Shown here piece after piece: positions 53,270 through 61,170 of a DNA stretch of 64,000 nucleotides. The first letter of the stretch is position 1. Each line of letters begins with the position of its first letter. A program made the translations under genes and the position numbers. The notes beneath the pieces are model-generated. The model worked only from the letters and a program-made list of their open reading frames with translations. It had not been told where the DNA came from and searched no databases. Source of the DNA: JABMNT01 sp048262655 (lineage in GTDB: Bacteria > Pseudomonadota > Alphaproteobacteria > Rhodospirillales > Casp-alpha2); contig JBLXEY010000009.1 of assembly GCA_048262655.1 (NCBI GenBank), positions 79,715 through 143,714 on the forward strand. Direction: 5' to 3'.

Positions 53270-53929
53270 ATGCTAGATTCCGCCCCAACTGATTACATGA
53301 ACCCACAAGTTCCAGACTCACTGCCACTCTACGAAATCCCTTTGATAGAAGCGACGGCGGAGAACTTTAAAGACTATGGAACCCTGGTCACCGACCCGAC
53401 GACCCACCCGGTAGAGATTGTCCAATGGCCGCAACCCGGATGGCGGCCCGTTGACCCAGGCACGGGCGATGAAGGAGGATATGCCGAAGGGAATTTCATT
53501 TTTAAATGGCGTGGCGACGTCCTGTTTGCCGAAAATCAGGCGGTTAAGGATCAGTATTTACTGGGCTGGGCCACGCAGCCCGGCATCGCGTCAACCACCC
53601 AACAAACCGTGCCTCGCGACAAGCTGATTATCTGGCACGCCAATTATCACCCCGATGGCGGTCAACTTTTCTATCCAACCAATGGACAACCCTTCGTCGC
53701 TGCACTCGCCCTTCCCGGTGATGATGTGAAACTTGAAGACTGGGTCGCATTTTATTGTGACGGCAGTTTCGGCATCTGTATTCATCCAAACATTTGGCAT
53801 GAAGCCATCGCACCGGTCGCCGATGAAGGGGAGTTTTATGATAAACAGGGTAAAGTTCATGGCCGCATCAGTTGCGACTTTGCCAAGGAGTTTGGGCATT
53901 TCCTCTCAATTCCGTTGCGGCTTCCCTAA
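53270..53929 (+). CDS. Ureidoglycolate lyase (AllA) family protein
   Basis: Cupin-fold protein of 219 residues related to AllA, which splits ureidoglycolate into glyoxylate and urea in purine/allantoin breakdown. The family pattern is seen in LIEATAENFKDYGTLV, GQPFVAALALPGDD and GICIHPNIWHEAIAP, the last with the active-site His. No other allantoin genes lie nearby, so a different ureido or carboxylate substrate is possible. It is divergent from a LysR regulator. A second in-frame ATG at 53297 could be the true start. Confidence 0.85.
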   Translation: MLDSAPTDYMNPQVPDSLPLYEIPLIEATAENFKDYGTLVTDPTTHPVEIVQWPQPGWRPVDPGTGDEGGYAEGNFIFKWRGDVLFAENQAVKDQYLLGWATQPGIASTTQQTVPRDKLIIWHANYHPDGGQLFYPTNGQPFVAALALPGDDVKLEDWVAFYCDGSFGICIHPNIWHEAIAPVADEGEFYDKQGKVHGRISCDFAKEFGHFLSIPLRLP

Positions 53930-53982
53930 GGCATCGTCACGCTATGAACGTAACAAAGATTGGCGGATAGGTGTAAGCCGTT

Positions 53983-54903
53983 TCACGACATCTGCTGACA
54001 CTTGGTCTTTATCATACGCCTCAGCCATTGATGGGCTGGGTCCTCTGTAAAACGTTCGTGCCAAATTTGCGATACTTTGAACGGCGGGGTCACGAGATCT
54101 TGCGGCAGTTCGCTGCAACAAAGGTCTTCGGTCAAGACCTGTCGAGCAAGGCGTTCAGGAACTGTAACAATTAGGTCCGTGGGTGCGATCACTGCACTGA
54201 GCGTTAAAAAATGAGGTATTCGCAGCGCGATTATTCTGACGAGTCCGCGCTCTTGCAGCATCTCGTCAATGCGCCCGCGTCCTTTGCCGGTAATGCTCAA
54301 CAAGGCATGAGATGCAGCGGCATAACCCTCAAGGGTCATTTCCGTTTCATGCAAGGGATGGCCCTTACGCATCAGACAAACTTGCCGGTCTTCCAGCAAG
54401 GTTTGTGCGCAAACATTCGTAAGGACAGGGCCGTCATCGACGACCCCAAAGCCGAGCGAAATTTTCCCTTCGCACATGTCCGCAATGGCGCTTTCCGAAA
54501 GGTTTTCCATATCGATCTGAATTTGAGGAGCCAGGTTTAATACCTGCCCCAGAACCGCCGGCATAATCAATTGTGACAAGTAGTCCGGTGCCATAATGCG
54601 AAACCGATCCCGCGCCTTGGCAGGGTCAAACACTTGCGGTTTGAAGACTTGGGCAAGCTGCGCCAGCGCGTCTTGCACAGGTTCACGAAGGGAAACCCCA
54701 CGGGGTGTCAAAACCATTCCCCGACCAGAGCGTACGAGTATCGGGTCCCTTAAAACATCTTGCAGGCGACCTAACGCCCGGCTCATTGCCGGCTGGGAAA
54801 GATTGACGCGCTCTGCCGCCTTACTGACGCTTTCCGTTTCCAACAAAGCTTCAAGGGGCTTCAGCAGGTTTAGGTCTATACTTAAAACATTCACTTCATG
54901 CAT
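53983..54903 (-). CDS. LysR-family regulator, NodD/SyrM-like branch
   Basis: About 306 residues. IDLNLLKPLEALLETESVSKAAERVNLSQPAMSRALGRLQ is the helix-turn-helix of the NodD/LinR/SyrM group, followed by RDPILVRSGRGMVLTPRG. The start at 54903 is chosen near the family N-terminus; the frame extends to 54921. It diverges from the NmrA-like gene across a short gap that contains repeated ATGCAT and GAATAAT words, so it probably controls that gene. Confidence 0.92.
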   Translation of the reverse strand: MHEVNVLSIDLNLLKPLEALLETESVSKAAERVNLSQPAMSRALGRLQDVLRDPILVRSGRGMVLTPRGVSLREPVQDALAQLAQVFKPQVFDPAKARDRFRIMAPDYLSQLIMPAVLGQVLNLAPQIQIDMENLSESAIADMCEGKISLGFGVVDDGPVLTNVCAQTLLEDRQVCLMRKGHPLHETEMTLEGYAAASHALLSITGKGRGRIDEMLQERGLVRIIALRIPHFLTLSAVIAPTDLIVTVPERLARQVLTEDLCCSELPQDLVTPPFKVSQIWHERFTEDPAHQWLRRMIKTKCQQMS

Positions 54904-54990
54904 GAATAATATATAAAACATGCATTAGAATTATTCAATAATCTCTATTAGGTTCCGTTCATCGAAACCATACCCCAAGGAGATACACTT

Positions 54991-55854
54991 ATGTTTGTCA
55001 TTTCAGGCGTTACCGGGAACACAGGCTCCATCGTTGCCCAAACCCTTATCGACCAAGGCCAGCCGGTTCGCGTGATCGTTCGGTCCGCGGAGAAAGGCGA
55101 CTCATGGAAAGCAAAAGGTGCTGACGTTGCCGTTGCAGATATCAAAGACACAACGGCCATGACCAAAGCCCTGGACGGCGCAACGGGCGCCTACTTCCTG
55201 CTACCTCCCGACCTTACCAGCGAAACCTTTATTGACGAGAGCATGGAGCGCGCCGAGGCCATCGTCGCGGCAGCAACCGCGGCGCGATTGCCACATGCTG
55301 TCATCCTCTCTTCTGTTGGCGCTCAACATGCAGAACAAGTCGGCCCGATTTCAACCATCGCCCATCTTGAAACACTTTTTTTGCGCGCATCTATCCCTTT
55401 AAGTGCGGTTCGTCCTGGGTATTTCCTGGAGAACATTCAAGATGTATTGCCGGCCGTCGTCCAAGACGGGATCTACCCGAGCATGATCCTGCCGCTGGAT
55501 TTCAAGATAGATATGGTCGCCACACGAGATATTGGCTTAACGATTGCCGACGCCCTTCTAAACCCGCCGACAATGCCGCATCGCATTATTGAACTCAAAG
55601 GCGCACGCCAATATTCCGCAAACGATATCGCGGCAGCCCTTTCCAGAACTCTGAACCGTAAAGTCATGCCAGTCCCGGTACCGCAAGAAGGTTGGGTGGA
55701 GCAACTCAAACAAAGCGGTTTATCCCAACAATCAGCCGAAAGCATCGCTGAAATGCATGCCAACATAAACAATGGTCGCATCGACTTTCTAGACCCGAAT
55801 GCCAAAAAGGGAACGATTGATCTCGAGGCCTTTGTCACCAAACTGGTCGCCTGA
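54991..55854 (+). CDS. NmrA-like NAD(P)-binding protein (atypical SDR)
   Basis: A 287-residue atypical short-chain reductase or regulator. The dinucleotide motif is VTGNTGSIVA; VILSSVGAQHAEQVGP and RPGYFLENI match the NmrA/quinone-oxidoreductase-2-like branch. Such proteins sense NAD(P) or reduce quinones. The divergent LysR gene suggests inducible expression. An AAGGAG ribosome-binding site precedes the ATG. Confidence 0.9.
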   Translation: MFVISGVTGNTGSIVAQTLIDQGQPVRVIVRSAEKGDSWKAKGADVAVADIKDTTAMTKALDGATGAYFLLPPDLTSETFIDESMERAEAIVAAATAARLPHAVILSSVGAQHAEQVGPISTIAHLETLFLRASIPLSAVRPGYFLENIQDVLPAVVQDGIYPSMILPLDFKIDMVATRDIGLTIADALLNPPTMPHRIIELKGARQYSANDIAAALSRTLNRKVMPVPVPQEGWVEQLKQSGLSQQSAESIAEMHANINNGRIDFLDPNAKKGTIDLEAFVTKLVA

Positions 55855-56118
55855 GAAAAACGCACCACGCACATGTCGACCTGACCCTTTAAAAAGGGGC
55901 ATCTGGAGACGGCACGCAGGAGCCACAGCTTTTGTTGCACCAGCCCATCTACCAGATGCCCTTTAAGTTTTGGCCTGTTGCCTGCGTGTTAAGCAAGGCA
56001 ACGATAGCTGTTTCTCAATCATTCTCACACGGGCAATAGCGCGACATCACCCAGATATGATCATCTCTCTATTGCCCGGGCTGGCCCGAAGGGGATAGGT
56101 TTAACCGATCAAACTGTT
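55855..56118. other. Non-coding gap dense in inverted repeats
   Basis: GGGCATCTGG (55897-55906) pairs with 55952-55961, CACGCAGG (55913-55920) pairs with 55981-55988, GTTGCCT (55978-55984) pairs with AGGCAAC (55996-56002), and CGGGCAATAG (56030-56039) pairs with CTATTGCCCG (56069-56078). The first two interlock in pseudoknot order. This could be a structured 5' leader of the cyclase gene or a small RNA; no coding frame is convincing. Confidence 0.5.
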
Positions 56119-57816
56119 GTGGATTGGGATCGTTTATTAATGCTTAACCGTTGTCGGCTCTATAGCGGCCTCATCCTGTTTGTTTTTGTGACGGGCCATT
56201 TCATCAACAGCGCACTCGGCTTGATCTCCGTTGAGGCAATGATGGCGGGAACCCGGTATCTGCTCGACCCCTGGCATTCGGTGATTGGGACAATCCTGTT
56301 CGCAGGTGCACTTTGTGTCCATACTGGCATTGCGTTCTATTCCCTTTGGCGGCGTCAGACTCTGCGAATGTCAGCATGGGAGACCACACAAATTGTCCTT
56401 GGATTAACGGCGCCGTTTATTCTGGGTGCACACGTTTTTGGCACTCGTGCTCTTTTGGAAACAACAGATTTTGATGCCAATTACGCGACGACCCTGACCG
56501 TCCTTTGGGTGATTGCGCCCTGGCGCGGAATTATTCAAGGACTTGCAGCCATCGTTGTGTGGACACACGCCTGCATTGGGCTTCATGCCTGGCTCCGCAA
56601 CTATCCGCTCTATGCGCGTCTGCAAAATATCTTGTTGTCAATTGCCGTCCTATTCCCGACGCTCGCATTGGCCGGATATCTAGCGGCAGGCAATCGCGTA
56701 TTAGACATGGCTAAAGAGCCGGGATGGGTTGCGAACATCTTTGCGAAAGCAGGCGCTGAGCCATGGATGACCACCTTAACCTACGAGCGGGAGCGCAATC
56801 TGCAAATCGGGTTGGCAGCTTTGCTGATTGCACTCATTATCGCCCGGTTAATTCGCGGATATATCGACAGTCGCCGCGTCAAACCTAGGCTCTATTACGC
56901 ACCGGGCAACAAGATTGCTGAATTGCTACCCGATGCCACATTGTTGGAATCGATACGGGCGGCGGGCATTCCTCATGCCTCTGTCTGTGGTGGACACGGC
57001 CGCTGCTCTACCTGTCGGGTACGCATTGGAAAAGGTCTCGATACACTACCAACGGCGTCACCGCAGGAGATGAAGGTCCTTTCCCGGATCACCCAGTCCC
57101 CCTCGGTTCGCCTAGCCTGTCAGGTTATTCCGGCAGAGGATATCGAAATCGCGGCCCTGGTCAAACCGGATGCCGGCCCGGACCTTGCCGCCCGGCGGAC
57201 TGGATATCGACAAGGCCAGGAGATGAACGTTGCCTTCCTGTTTGTCGATCTGCGCGGCTCGACCAAACTTTCCGAAGAACGCCTGCCATTTGACGTTGTC
57301 TTCATTCTCAACCTGTTCTTTGCTGAACTGGCGGAGGCTCTGGAGGAAACAAACGGTCACTATGCGCAATTCAATGGCGACGGCCTGTTAGCAATTTATG
57401 GTTTGACCAGTGGCCCTGAACAAGGTTGCGTTGAAGCCATTGAAGGCGCAAAAGCCATGTTTCGGCGGCTGGCGACACTAAACGAGCGCTTGAGCGACGA
57501 ACTGGCCGAAGATTTAAAGATTGGCGTCGGCATTCATGCGGGTGAAGCCATCGTTGGTTCCATGGGCCCGCCCTCATCTCCGATTATCTCCGCTTTGGGA
57601 GACAATGTGAACATTGCCGCCCGCCTTGAATCCCAAACCAAGGAATTCGGCGTTCCTATGGTCATTTCCGCAACAGTTGCCGAACGCAGCGCCACGCCTA
57701 TGGATGAAGCTCAGTACCAGTCGATACAGGTAAAAGGCCGCGATCAGGCTGTTGGCGTCTATGCAATTAACCACCCGGGCCGGCTGACGCCAAAACAAGC
57801 TGAAAAAGTCGATTAA
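56119..57816 (+). CDS. Membrane nucleotidyl cyclase with heme-type anchor and [2Fe-2S] ferredoxin domain
   Basis: A 565-residue class III adenylate/guanylate cyclase in three parts. About six N-terminal helices carry several His (TGHFINS, DPWHSVIG, CVHTGIAF, AHVFGTR, WTHACIGLHAW), resembling the diheme membrane anchor of succinate:quinone oxidoreductase. Next, around residues 250-350, is a plant-type ferredoxin domain with CGGHGRCSTC and a fourth Cys (LACQV). The cyclase domain has FVDLRGSTKLSE, FNGDGLLAIYG and LGDNVNIAARLE with both metal Asp. Sinorhizobium CyaC, a quinone-responsive cyclase with a diheme anchor, is the closest known relative I recall. Redox control of cAMP is inferred. Start GTG at 56119. 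Confidence 0.9.
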   Translation: MDWDRLLMLNRCRLYSGLILFVFVTGHFINSALGLISVEAMMAGTRYLLDPWHSVIGTILFAGALCVHTGIAFYSLWRRQTLRMSAWETTQIVLGLTAPFILGAHVFGTRALLETTDFDANYATTLTVLWVIAPWRGIIQGLAAIVVWTHACIGLHAWLRNYPLYARLQNILLSIAVLFPTLALAGYLAAGNRVLDMAKEPGWVANIFAKAGAEPWMTTLTYERERNLQIGLAALLIALIIARLIRGYIDSRRVKPRLYYAPGNKIAELLPDATLLESIRAAGIPHASVCGGHGRCSTCRVRIGKGLDTLPTASPQEMKVLSRITQSPSVRLACQVIPAEDIEIAALVKPDAGPDLAARRTGYRQGQEMNVAFLFVDLRGSTKLSEERLPFDVVFILNLFFAELAEALEETNGHYAQFNGDGLLAIYGLTSGPEQGCVEAIEGAKAMFRRLATLNERLSDELAEDLKIGVGIHAGEAIVGSMGPPSSPIISALGDNVNIAARLESQTKEFGVPMVISATVAERSATPMDEAQYQSIQVKGRDQAVGVYAINHPGRLTPKQAEKVD

Positions 57817-57833
57817 TTTTCCAATTCCGGGAC

Positions 57834-57862
57834 TTGCACCCGCCGACAATTAGCCTTATGTT
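57834..57862 (+). promoter_or_regulatory. Promoter of tRNA-Gln
   Basis: TTGCAC (57834-57839), 17-base spacer, TATGTT (57857-57862); the tRNA begins 25 bases downstream. Confidence 0.55.
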
Positions 57863-57887
57863 CCCGGCTGCTCGCAAGAGCTTCGGT

Positions 57888-57964
57888 TGGGGCGTGGCGA
57901 AGTGGCCTAACGCACTGGTTTTTGGTATCAGCATTCGAAGGTTCGAATCCTTCCGCCCCAGCCA
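57888..57964 (+). tRNA. tRNA-Gln (anticodon TTG)
   Basis: A complete cloverleaf can be drawn: 7-bp acceptor stem TGGGGCG (57888-57894) with CGCCCCA (57954-57960), anticodon stem CTGGT/ATCAG with loop bases 57920-57926 and anticodon TTG at 57922-57924, and a T arm with GGTTCGAATCC. Discriminator G at 57961 and CCA encoded at 57962-57964. Its 3' end is the insertion site of the mobile element to the right. Confidence 0.97.
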
Positions 57965-57965
57965 A
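57948..57965 (+). repeat. attL: 18-bp repeat at the tRNA-Gln 3' end
   Basis: TCCTTCCGCCCCAGCCAA, covering the T-arm end, acceptor stem and CCA of tRNA-Gln. An exact copy lies at 63793-63810; the bases on each side differ. Confidence 0.9.
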
Positions 57966-58184
57966 CATTTCCTAAAATCACCGGATTGCCTATGTTGTTG
58001 ATGATTTTGCGGTTGGGTAATCATTGCTCTCGTCGCGCTGGGTGTCACGTCTTGTTTTGCCTGTCACGTAAAGCGCAGATATTTCGGCAAAAAGACAACG
58101 CGTAAAAAAATCTGCACCGTTCGATTTGGCGCAGATTTTCTTGATTCTAAAAGCATTGGTGAATGCTGATGTTAGTATACTTAT

Positions 58185-58841
58185 TTAGTCGTCAGATTTA
58201 AGTGAACCACCGTCGCCAGTCCGATTGTTGGATACAAGAACCGAAGATTGATTGGGTTCTGTCAAAATCAAATCATCCATGAAGTCAAAAAAATGACGGA
58301 ACAATATTGGGTCAAACTTGTATTCAACATTCAACATTATTTTTTTAACCTCAGAATACGGCTTGGCTGCTTTATAAGTCCGCTTGGCATACAGCGCCTC
58401 ATAAACATCAGCGATTGCTATAATCCTTCCGATTAGTGGTATTTTATTGCCATTTATTTTTTCCAAATAACCTTTGTCGCCGCAATAGTCTTCATGGTGG
58501 TAAAGGATTGCTTCTATTATTCTGGGATTGTTGATTTTATAATTTTTAGCAACTTCGATGCCATACGATGTGTGGGATTTAATTTGGTTAAATTCTTCGT
58601 CTGTCAGTTTTCTATCCAGATTCACAATATCAAAAAAAACAATCTTTCCAAGGTCATGATATATTCCGCATTTATAGGCTATGTTGGGGCTAATATCTAA
58701 AGCCACTCCGCAAGTGTGTAGATATTTTACAAACCGGTGACTGTGGAACGCAACGTTCTCTAAATGTGATAGTGTTTGTGGCGATTTTACTCTTATTTCT
58801 TCACAAAGCGCCAAAAATCTTGCTGGTAATATATATAACAA
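58185..58841 (-). CDS. Stand-alone HD-GYP-type phosphohydrolase
   Basis: A 218-residue single-domain protein. The HD motif is YHDLGK (His62, Asp63), followed by His90, HHED (115-118), GDKGY (GYL in place of GYP) and IAIADVYEAL (Asp145), i.e. the order of the HD-GYP phosphodiesterase family. HD-GYP proteins cleave cyclic di-GMP or related dinucleotides, usually with a sensor domain, which is absent here. The start is TTG at 58841 after AGGAAGAGG. In the element it occupies the cargo position beside attL; a cyclic-nucleotide-degrading or anti-signalling role is inference. Confidence 0.78.
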   Translation of the reverse strand: MLYILPARFLALCEEIRVKSPQTLSHLENVAFHSHRFVKYLHTCGVALDISPNIAYKCGIYHDLGKIVFFDIVNLDRKLTDEEFNQIKSHTSYGIEVAKNYKINNPRIIEAILYHHEDYCGDKGYLEKINGNKIPLIGRIIAIADVYEALYAKRTYKAAKPYSEVKKIMLNVEYKFDPILFRHFFDFMDDLILTEPNQSSVLVSNNRTGDGGSLKSDD

Positions 58842-59121
58842 AACCTCTTCCTAGAATAAGTATACAAAGTCACAAGAATACCCTGACTTTAGGAAGGGAT
58901 ATTTTCACATTGTCACAGATAGTTCAGTCTGCCAAATGATTTCCGCATCTGTGTTTAGATTTCGGCGCAGTCATAACTGAACCACCGTCGCCTTATTGGT
59001 TTAATAAGTGAACCACCGGAATATCAGCGTGGAAGTGGTGGGTGCCGTGTACATAGATTTTGGATATTTTGGCTCAGTTATAAATACCCAAGATTCTAAA
59101 TTCTAAAATGTGGGTAATCTG
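58842..59121. promoter_or_regulatory. Divergent control region in the element with nested inverted repeats
   Basis: Separates the leftward HD-GYP gene from the rightward Rep unit. AAAGTCA (58866-58872) pairs with TGACTTT (58884-58890), flanked by CTTCCT (58847-58852) and AGGAAG (58891-58896). Two copies of the element's 15-bp repeat lie at about 58974-58987 and 59005-59018. A regulatory and possibly replication-origin role is likely. Confidence 0.5.
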
Positions 59122-59292
59122 ATGAACAAAATAAATCCGTCTCTAAATCTTCTGCGCCGCGAACAATCATTCATAATGAAGTGGTTGTCACCGGATGAAC
59201 TGCAACGCCTTGAACAGCGTGTGCTTAGTCTGTCATACCAACAGTATCAGTTATTAAAATACGATTGGGATGTTGGTGATGGTAGCAAGTGA
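59122..59292 (+). CDS. Small helical protein ahead of the Rep gene
   Basis: A 56-residue protein starting at ATG 59122 (MNKINPSLNLLRREQSF); a GTG at 59110 is also in frame. It is mostly helical (SPDELQRLEQRVLSLSYQQYQLL) and ends inside the next gene, overlapping it by 23 bases, which suggests translational coupling. It may be a regulator or accessory factor of replication. No family recognised. Confidence 0.5.
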   Translation: MNKINPSLNLLRREQSFIMKWLSPDELQRLEQRVLSLSYQQYQLLKYDWDVGDGSK

Positions 59293-60415
59293 TAAGTTAA
59301 AAGCAGTCCGTGTAAAACTTGATGCCACGGATGCCAAGGATGCTGAACTTGATGAACGTGTTAGGCTTGCCGAACTTGCTGAACTTCGTAAACGGATTCA
59401 GCGTGCCGTTAAAAATAAGGAATATTCAGCCACGGTTGATAAAGCCCTAACCGCAACAGGCTCAACCGATTTGATGCGGGATATTCTGGATTGCGGTAAA
59501 TGGGATAACGGCAATCTGAATGAATGCGAGTCGTTGTATTGTGCTAGAAAAGGTCATCGTAAAAATGGCGATGCCAAGTCGTGTTATAAGCGAACCACCG
59601 CTGAACAAGATACACTGATGAATGGTGTGCTTGAACGATATGATAATGATGATACCGAACTGCGTAAGAACCTTCGCTCCGTTACCATCCTATTTGCCGT
59701 CTATGGATTTGATTTGGATAAGAATGATAATCCAATATTTCCGCTGTATCTGGATATAGATAGAACCAACCCAAGGGCTACCGGCACGCTGTCTGGCACG
59801 GTGATTAAAGCACGGGATAAAGCACGGGGGCAGTTAAAAAAACTAAAAAATAAATTTAAAAATGTGGTATGGCTGGGTGGATATTCATGGGAGATTCAGC
59901 ACCTTGATAAACTGGGTCTAAAAAAATCGGCATCGATTGATGATTTAATCGGTCATTCATCATCACCAAAAGATGGTCTGGTATCCGATTGTCAAAAAAT
60001 CCTGCGCACCAAAGCCCAAGATAAATGGAACAAGCATTACATCAACTTTCATTGTCATTTGGTCGTTGATTTGCGTGGCGCTGATGGTGATGATTTTACC
60101 AAGTTTTGCCATACGATTTGGGGTTCAGTTGATAATACCGCTCGCCCCGTTAGGGATGGTGTGCTGGTCAAGCGACTCGTTAAAGATGAATATAAAAGCG
60201 TGCCAGAGTCGTTAAGCACGCTGGCGCAATATCCGTTCAGGAACCAGTGGTCTTATAAATCTGATTACGATGGCACCGATGATGATGGTCATCGTGATGA
60301 TATCGTCGATAACGATGATACACTGGAACCCAAAATACTATCAGCGTTGATAAATGGAACCACGCTGTTAAATCGTAAAATCGATATCGTCTTGAATAAT
60401 AAGTGGGATAAATGA
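59270..60415 (+). CDS. Candidate HUH rolling-circle replication initiator
   Basis: A 381-residue protein. Residues 75-105 hold Cys75, Cys86, Cys91 and Cys105 (CGKWDNGNLNEC...CARKGH), like the N-terminal zinc region of Rep_1-type initiators. WLGGYSWEIQ (201-210) and WNKHYINFHCHLVVDL (253-268) match the Rep motif with two His separated by one residue (His261, Cys262, His263), the metal-binding HUH signature. Candidate nucleophile Tyr321 lies in LAQYPFR, about 60 residues later, where YxxK is expected (here YPFR). A relaxase or transposase is the alternative. The ATG at 59270 or 59279 is the start. Acidic C-terminal linker. Confidence 0.62.
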   Translation: MLVMVASDKLKAVRVKLDATDAKDAELDERVRLAELAELRKRIQRAVKNKEYSATVDKALTATGSTDLMRDILDCGKWDNGNLNECESLYCARKGHRKNGDAKSCYKRTTAEQDTLMNGVLERYDNDDTELRKNLRSVTILFAVYGFDLDKNDNPIFPLYLDIDRTNPRATGTLSGTVIKARDKARGQLKKLKNKFKNVVWLGGYSWEIQHLDKLGLKKSASIDDLIGHSSSPKDGLVSDCQKILRTKAQDKWNKHYINFHCHLVVDLRGADGDDFTKFCHTIWGSVDNTARPVRDGVLVKRLVKDEYKSVPESLSTLAQYPFRNQWSYKSDYDGTDDDGHRDDIVDNDDTLEPKILSALINGTTLLNRKIDIVLNNKWDK

Positions 60416-60781
60416 ACCACAGTTGTCTGGTATAAATGTATCACGGTTGTCGTCTATAAGTATTCCAGCGTGTCATAAGTATAGAACAGTTATGTAATGT
60501 CATCTGCTTTTGATTGTGTTGTCGTGATGTGAATGATTGGTTGATATTGGAACAGTTATTAGGTGATGGGTATTACCTTTACTATTATAGGGGGGGTGCT
60601 CAGAACTTATTCCAAAAATGTCTGTAAGCCTTATCCAGTCAAGGATACAGGGCGTTGATAAAATAGGTTCGGGCGGCAAAAGGTAAAAAGTTCCAAGATA
60701 CTACGGGTTTTGGTGTTCGCCTCAGTGTGGACTCAGAATAATGGATACCTTAAATCGCCCTACACGAACACTGGGTAGGGG
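60416..60781. other. Non-coding stretch in the element with a poly-G tract
   Basis: 366 bases with no intact gene. The left end holds two diverged repeat copies (60408-60450). A run of seven G lies at 60590-60596, unusual in AT-rich DNA. Bases 60667-60738 hold the integrase remnant listed separately. The rest is unremarkable. Confidence 0.5.
60667..60738 (+). pseudogene. Possible remnant of an integrase arm-binding domain
   Basis: Between two stops the frame reads VRAAKGKKFQDTTGFGVRLS and then stops. The GFGVR(L/V)S core is the hallmark of the N-terminal arm-binding domain of many proteobacterial tyrosine integrases. It has no start codon and no continuation. Could be chance, given its 24-codon length. 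Confidence 0.35.
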
Positions 60782-60976
60782 CTATGTAGTATTCCGATTA
60801 TGGGTCGCCATCTTGGCAACAGTCGCCCTGTTCACATCCTTAGCCTTTCTATTCGCTAATGCCTTCTTGCGATTTTTAATAATCTCGCCTTGGTTGTCCA
60901 GTTGCTTTGATTTTATATCAAGCGCACTTTCTAAATCTTCATCTATCTGTAAATCACAAAACTCATAAAATCGCAT
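60782..60976 (-). CDS. Small phage-like protein of unknown function
   Basis: A 64-residue charged protein (MRFYEFCDLQIDEDLE at the start, KNRKKALANRKAKDVNRA in the middle). GAGG precedes the ATG at 60976 with suitable spacing; GTG codons at 60985 and 60982 are alternatives. The opposite strand has a hydrophobic frame (60741-60968) that I consider a shadow. No domain is recognised; the basic middle part could bind nucleic acid. Confidence 0.45.
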   Translation of the reverse strand: MRFYEFCDLQIDEDLESALDIKSKQLDNQGEIIKNRKKALANRKAKDVNRATVAKMATHNRNTT

Positions 60977-61170
60977 ATTCACCACCTCTATTCAGTTTAT
61001 ACATGAATATTTATTCAGTCTGGCGATGTTAGGTAATACATAAAGTGTCTCGTCATTGGGCTAAGTGCCTAATAATCAACAATACTCTCATAAGTAGATT
61101 CTCGTTGATGTATTCATAATGTTATACTATACTCTTATTAGTTGATTTTATAACATTTAGGATGATTAAA

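Larger units (their letters stand above)
58196..60450 (+). repeat. Dispersed iteron-like repeat, consensus about TAAGTGAACCACCG
   Basis: Same-strand copies with GAACCACCG core at 58204-58212, 58979-58987, 59010-59018 and 59592-59600, plus diverged copies starting at about 60408 (TAAATGAACCACAG) and 60432 (TAAATGTATCACGG). The TAA(G/C/A) prefix is conserved too. They surround the Rep gene; two lie inside coding sequence. A further core variant GAACCACCA is at 63162-63170. Confidence 0.55.

Noticed and set aside
60741..60968. 75-residue hydrophobic plus-strand frame in the element
   Set aside because: The opposite-strand 64-residue frame has a good ribosome-binding site and ordinary composition; hydrophobicity is expected from antisense of charged codons.
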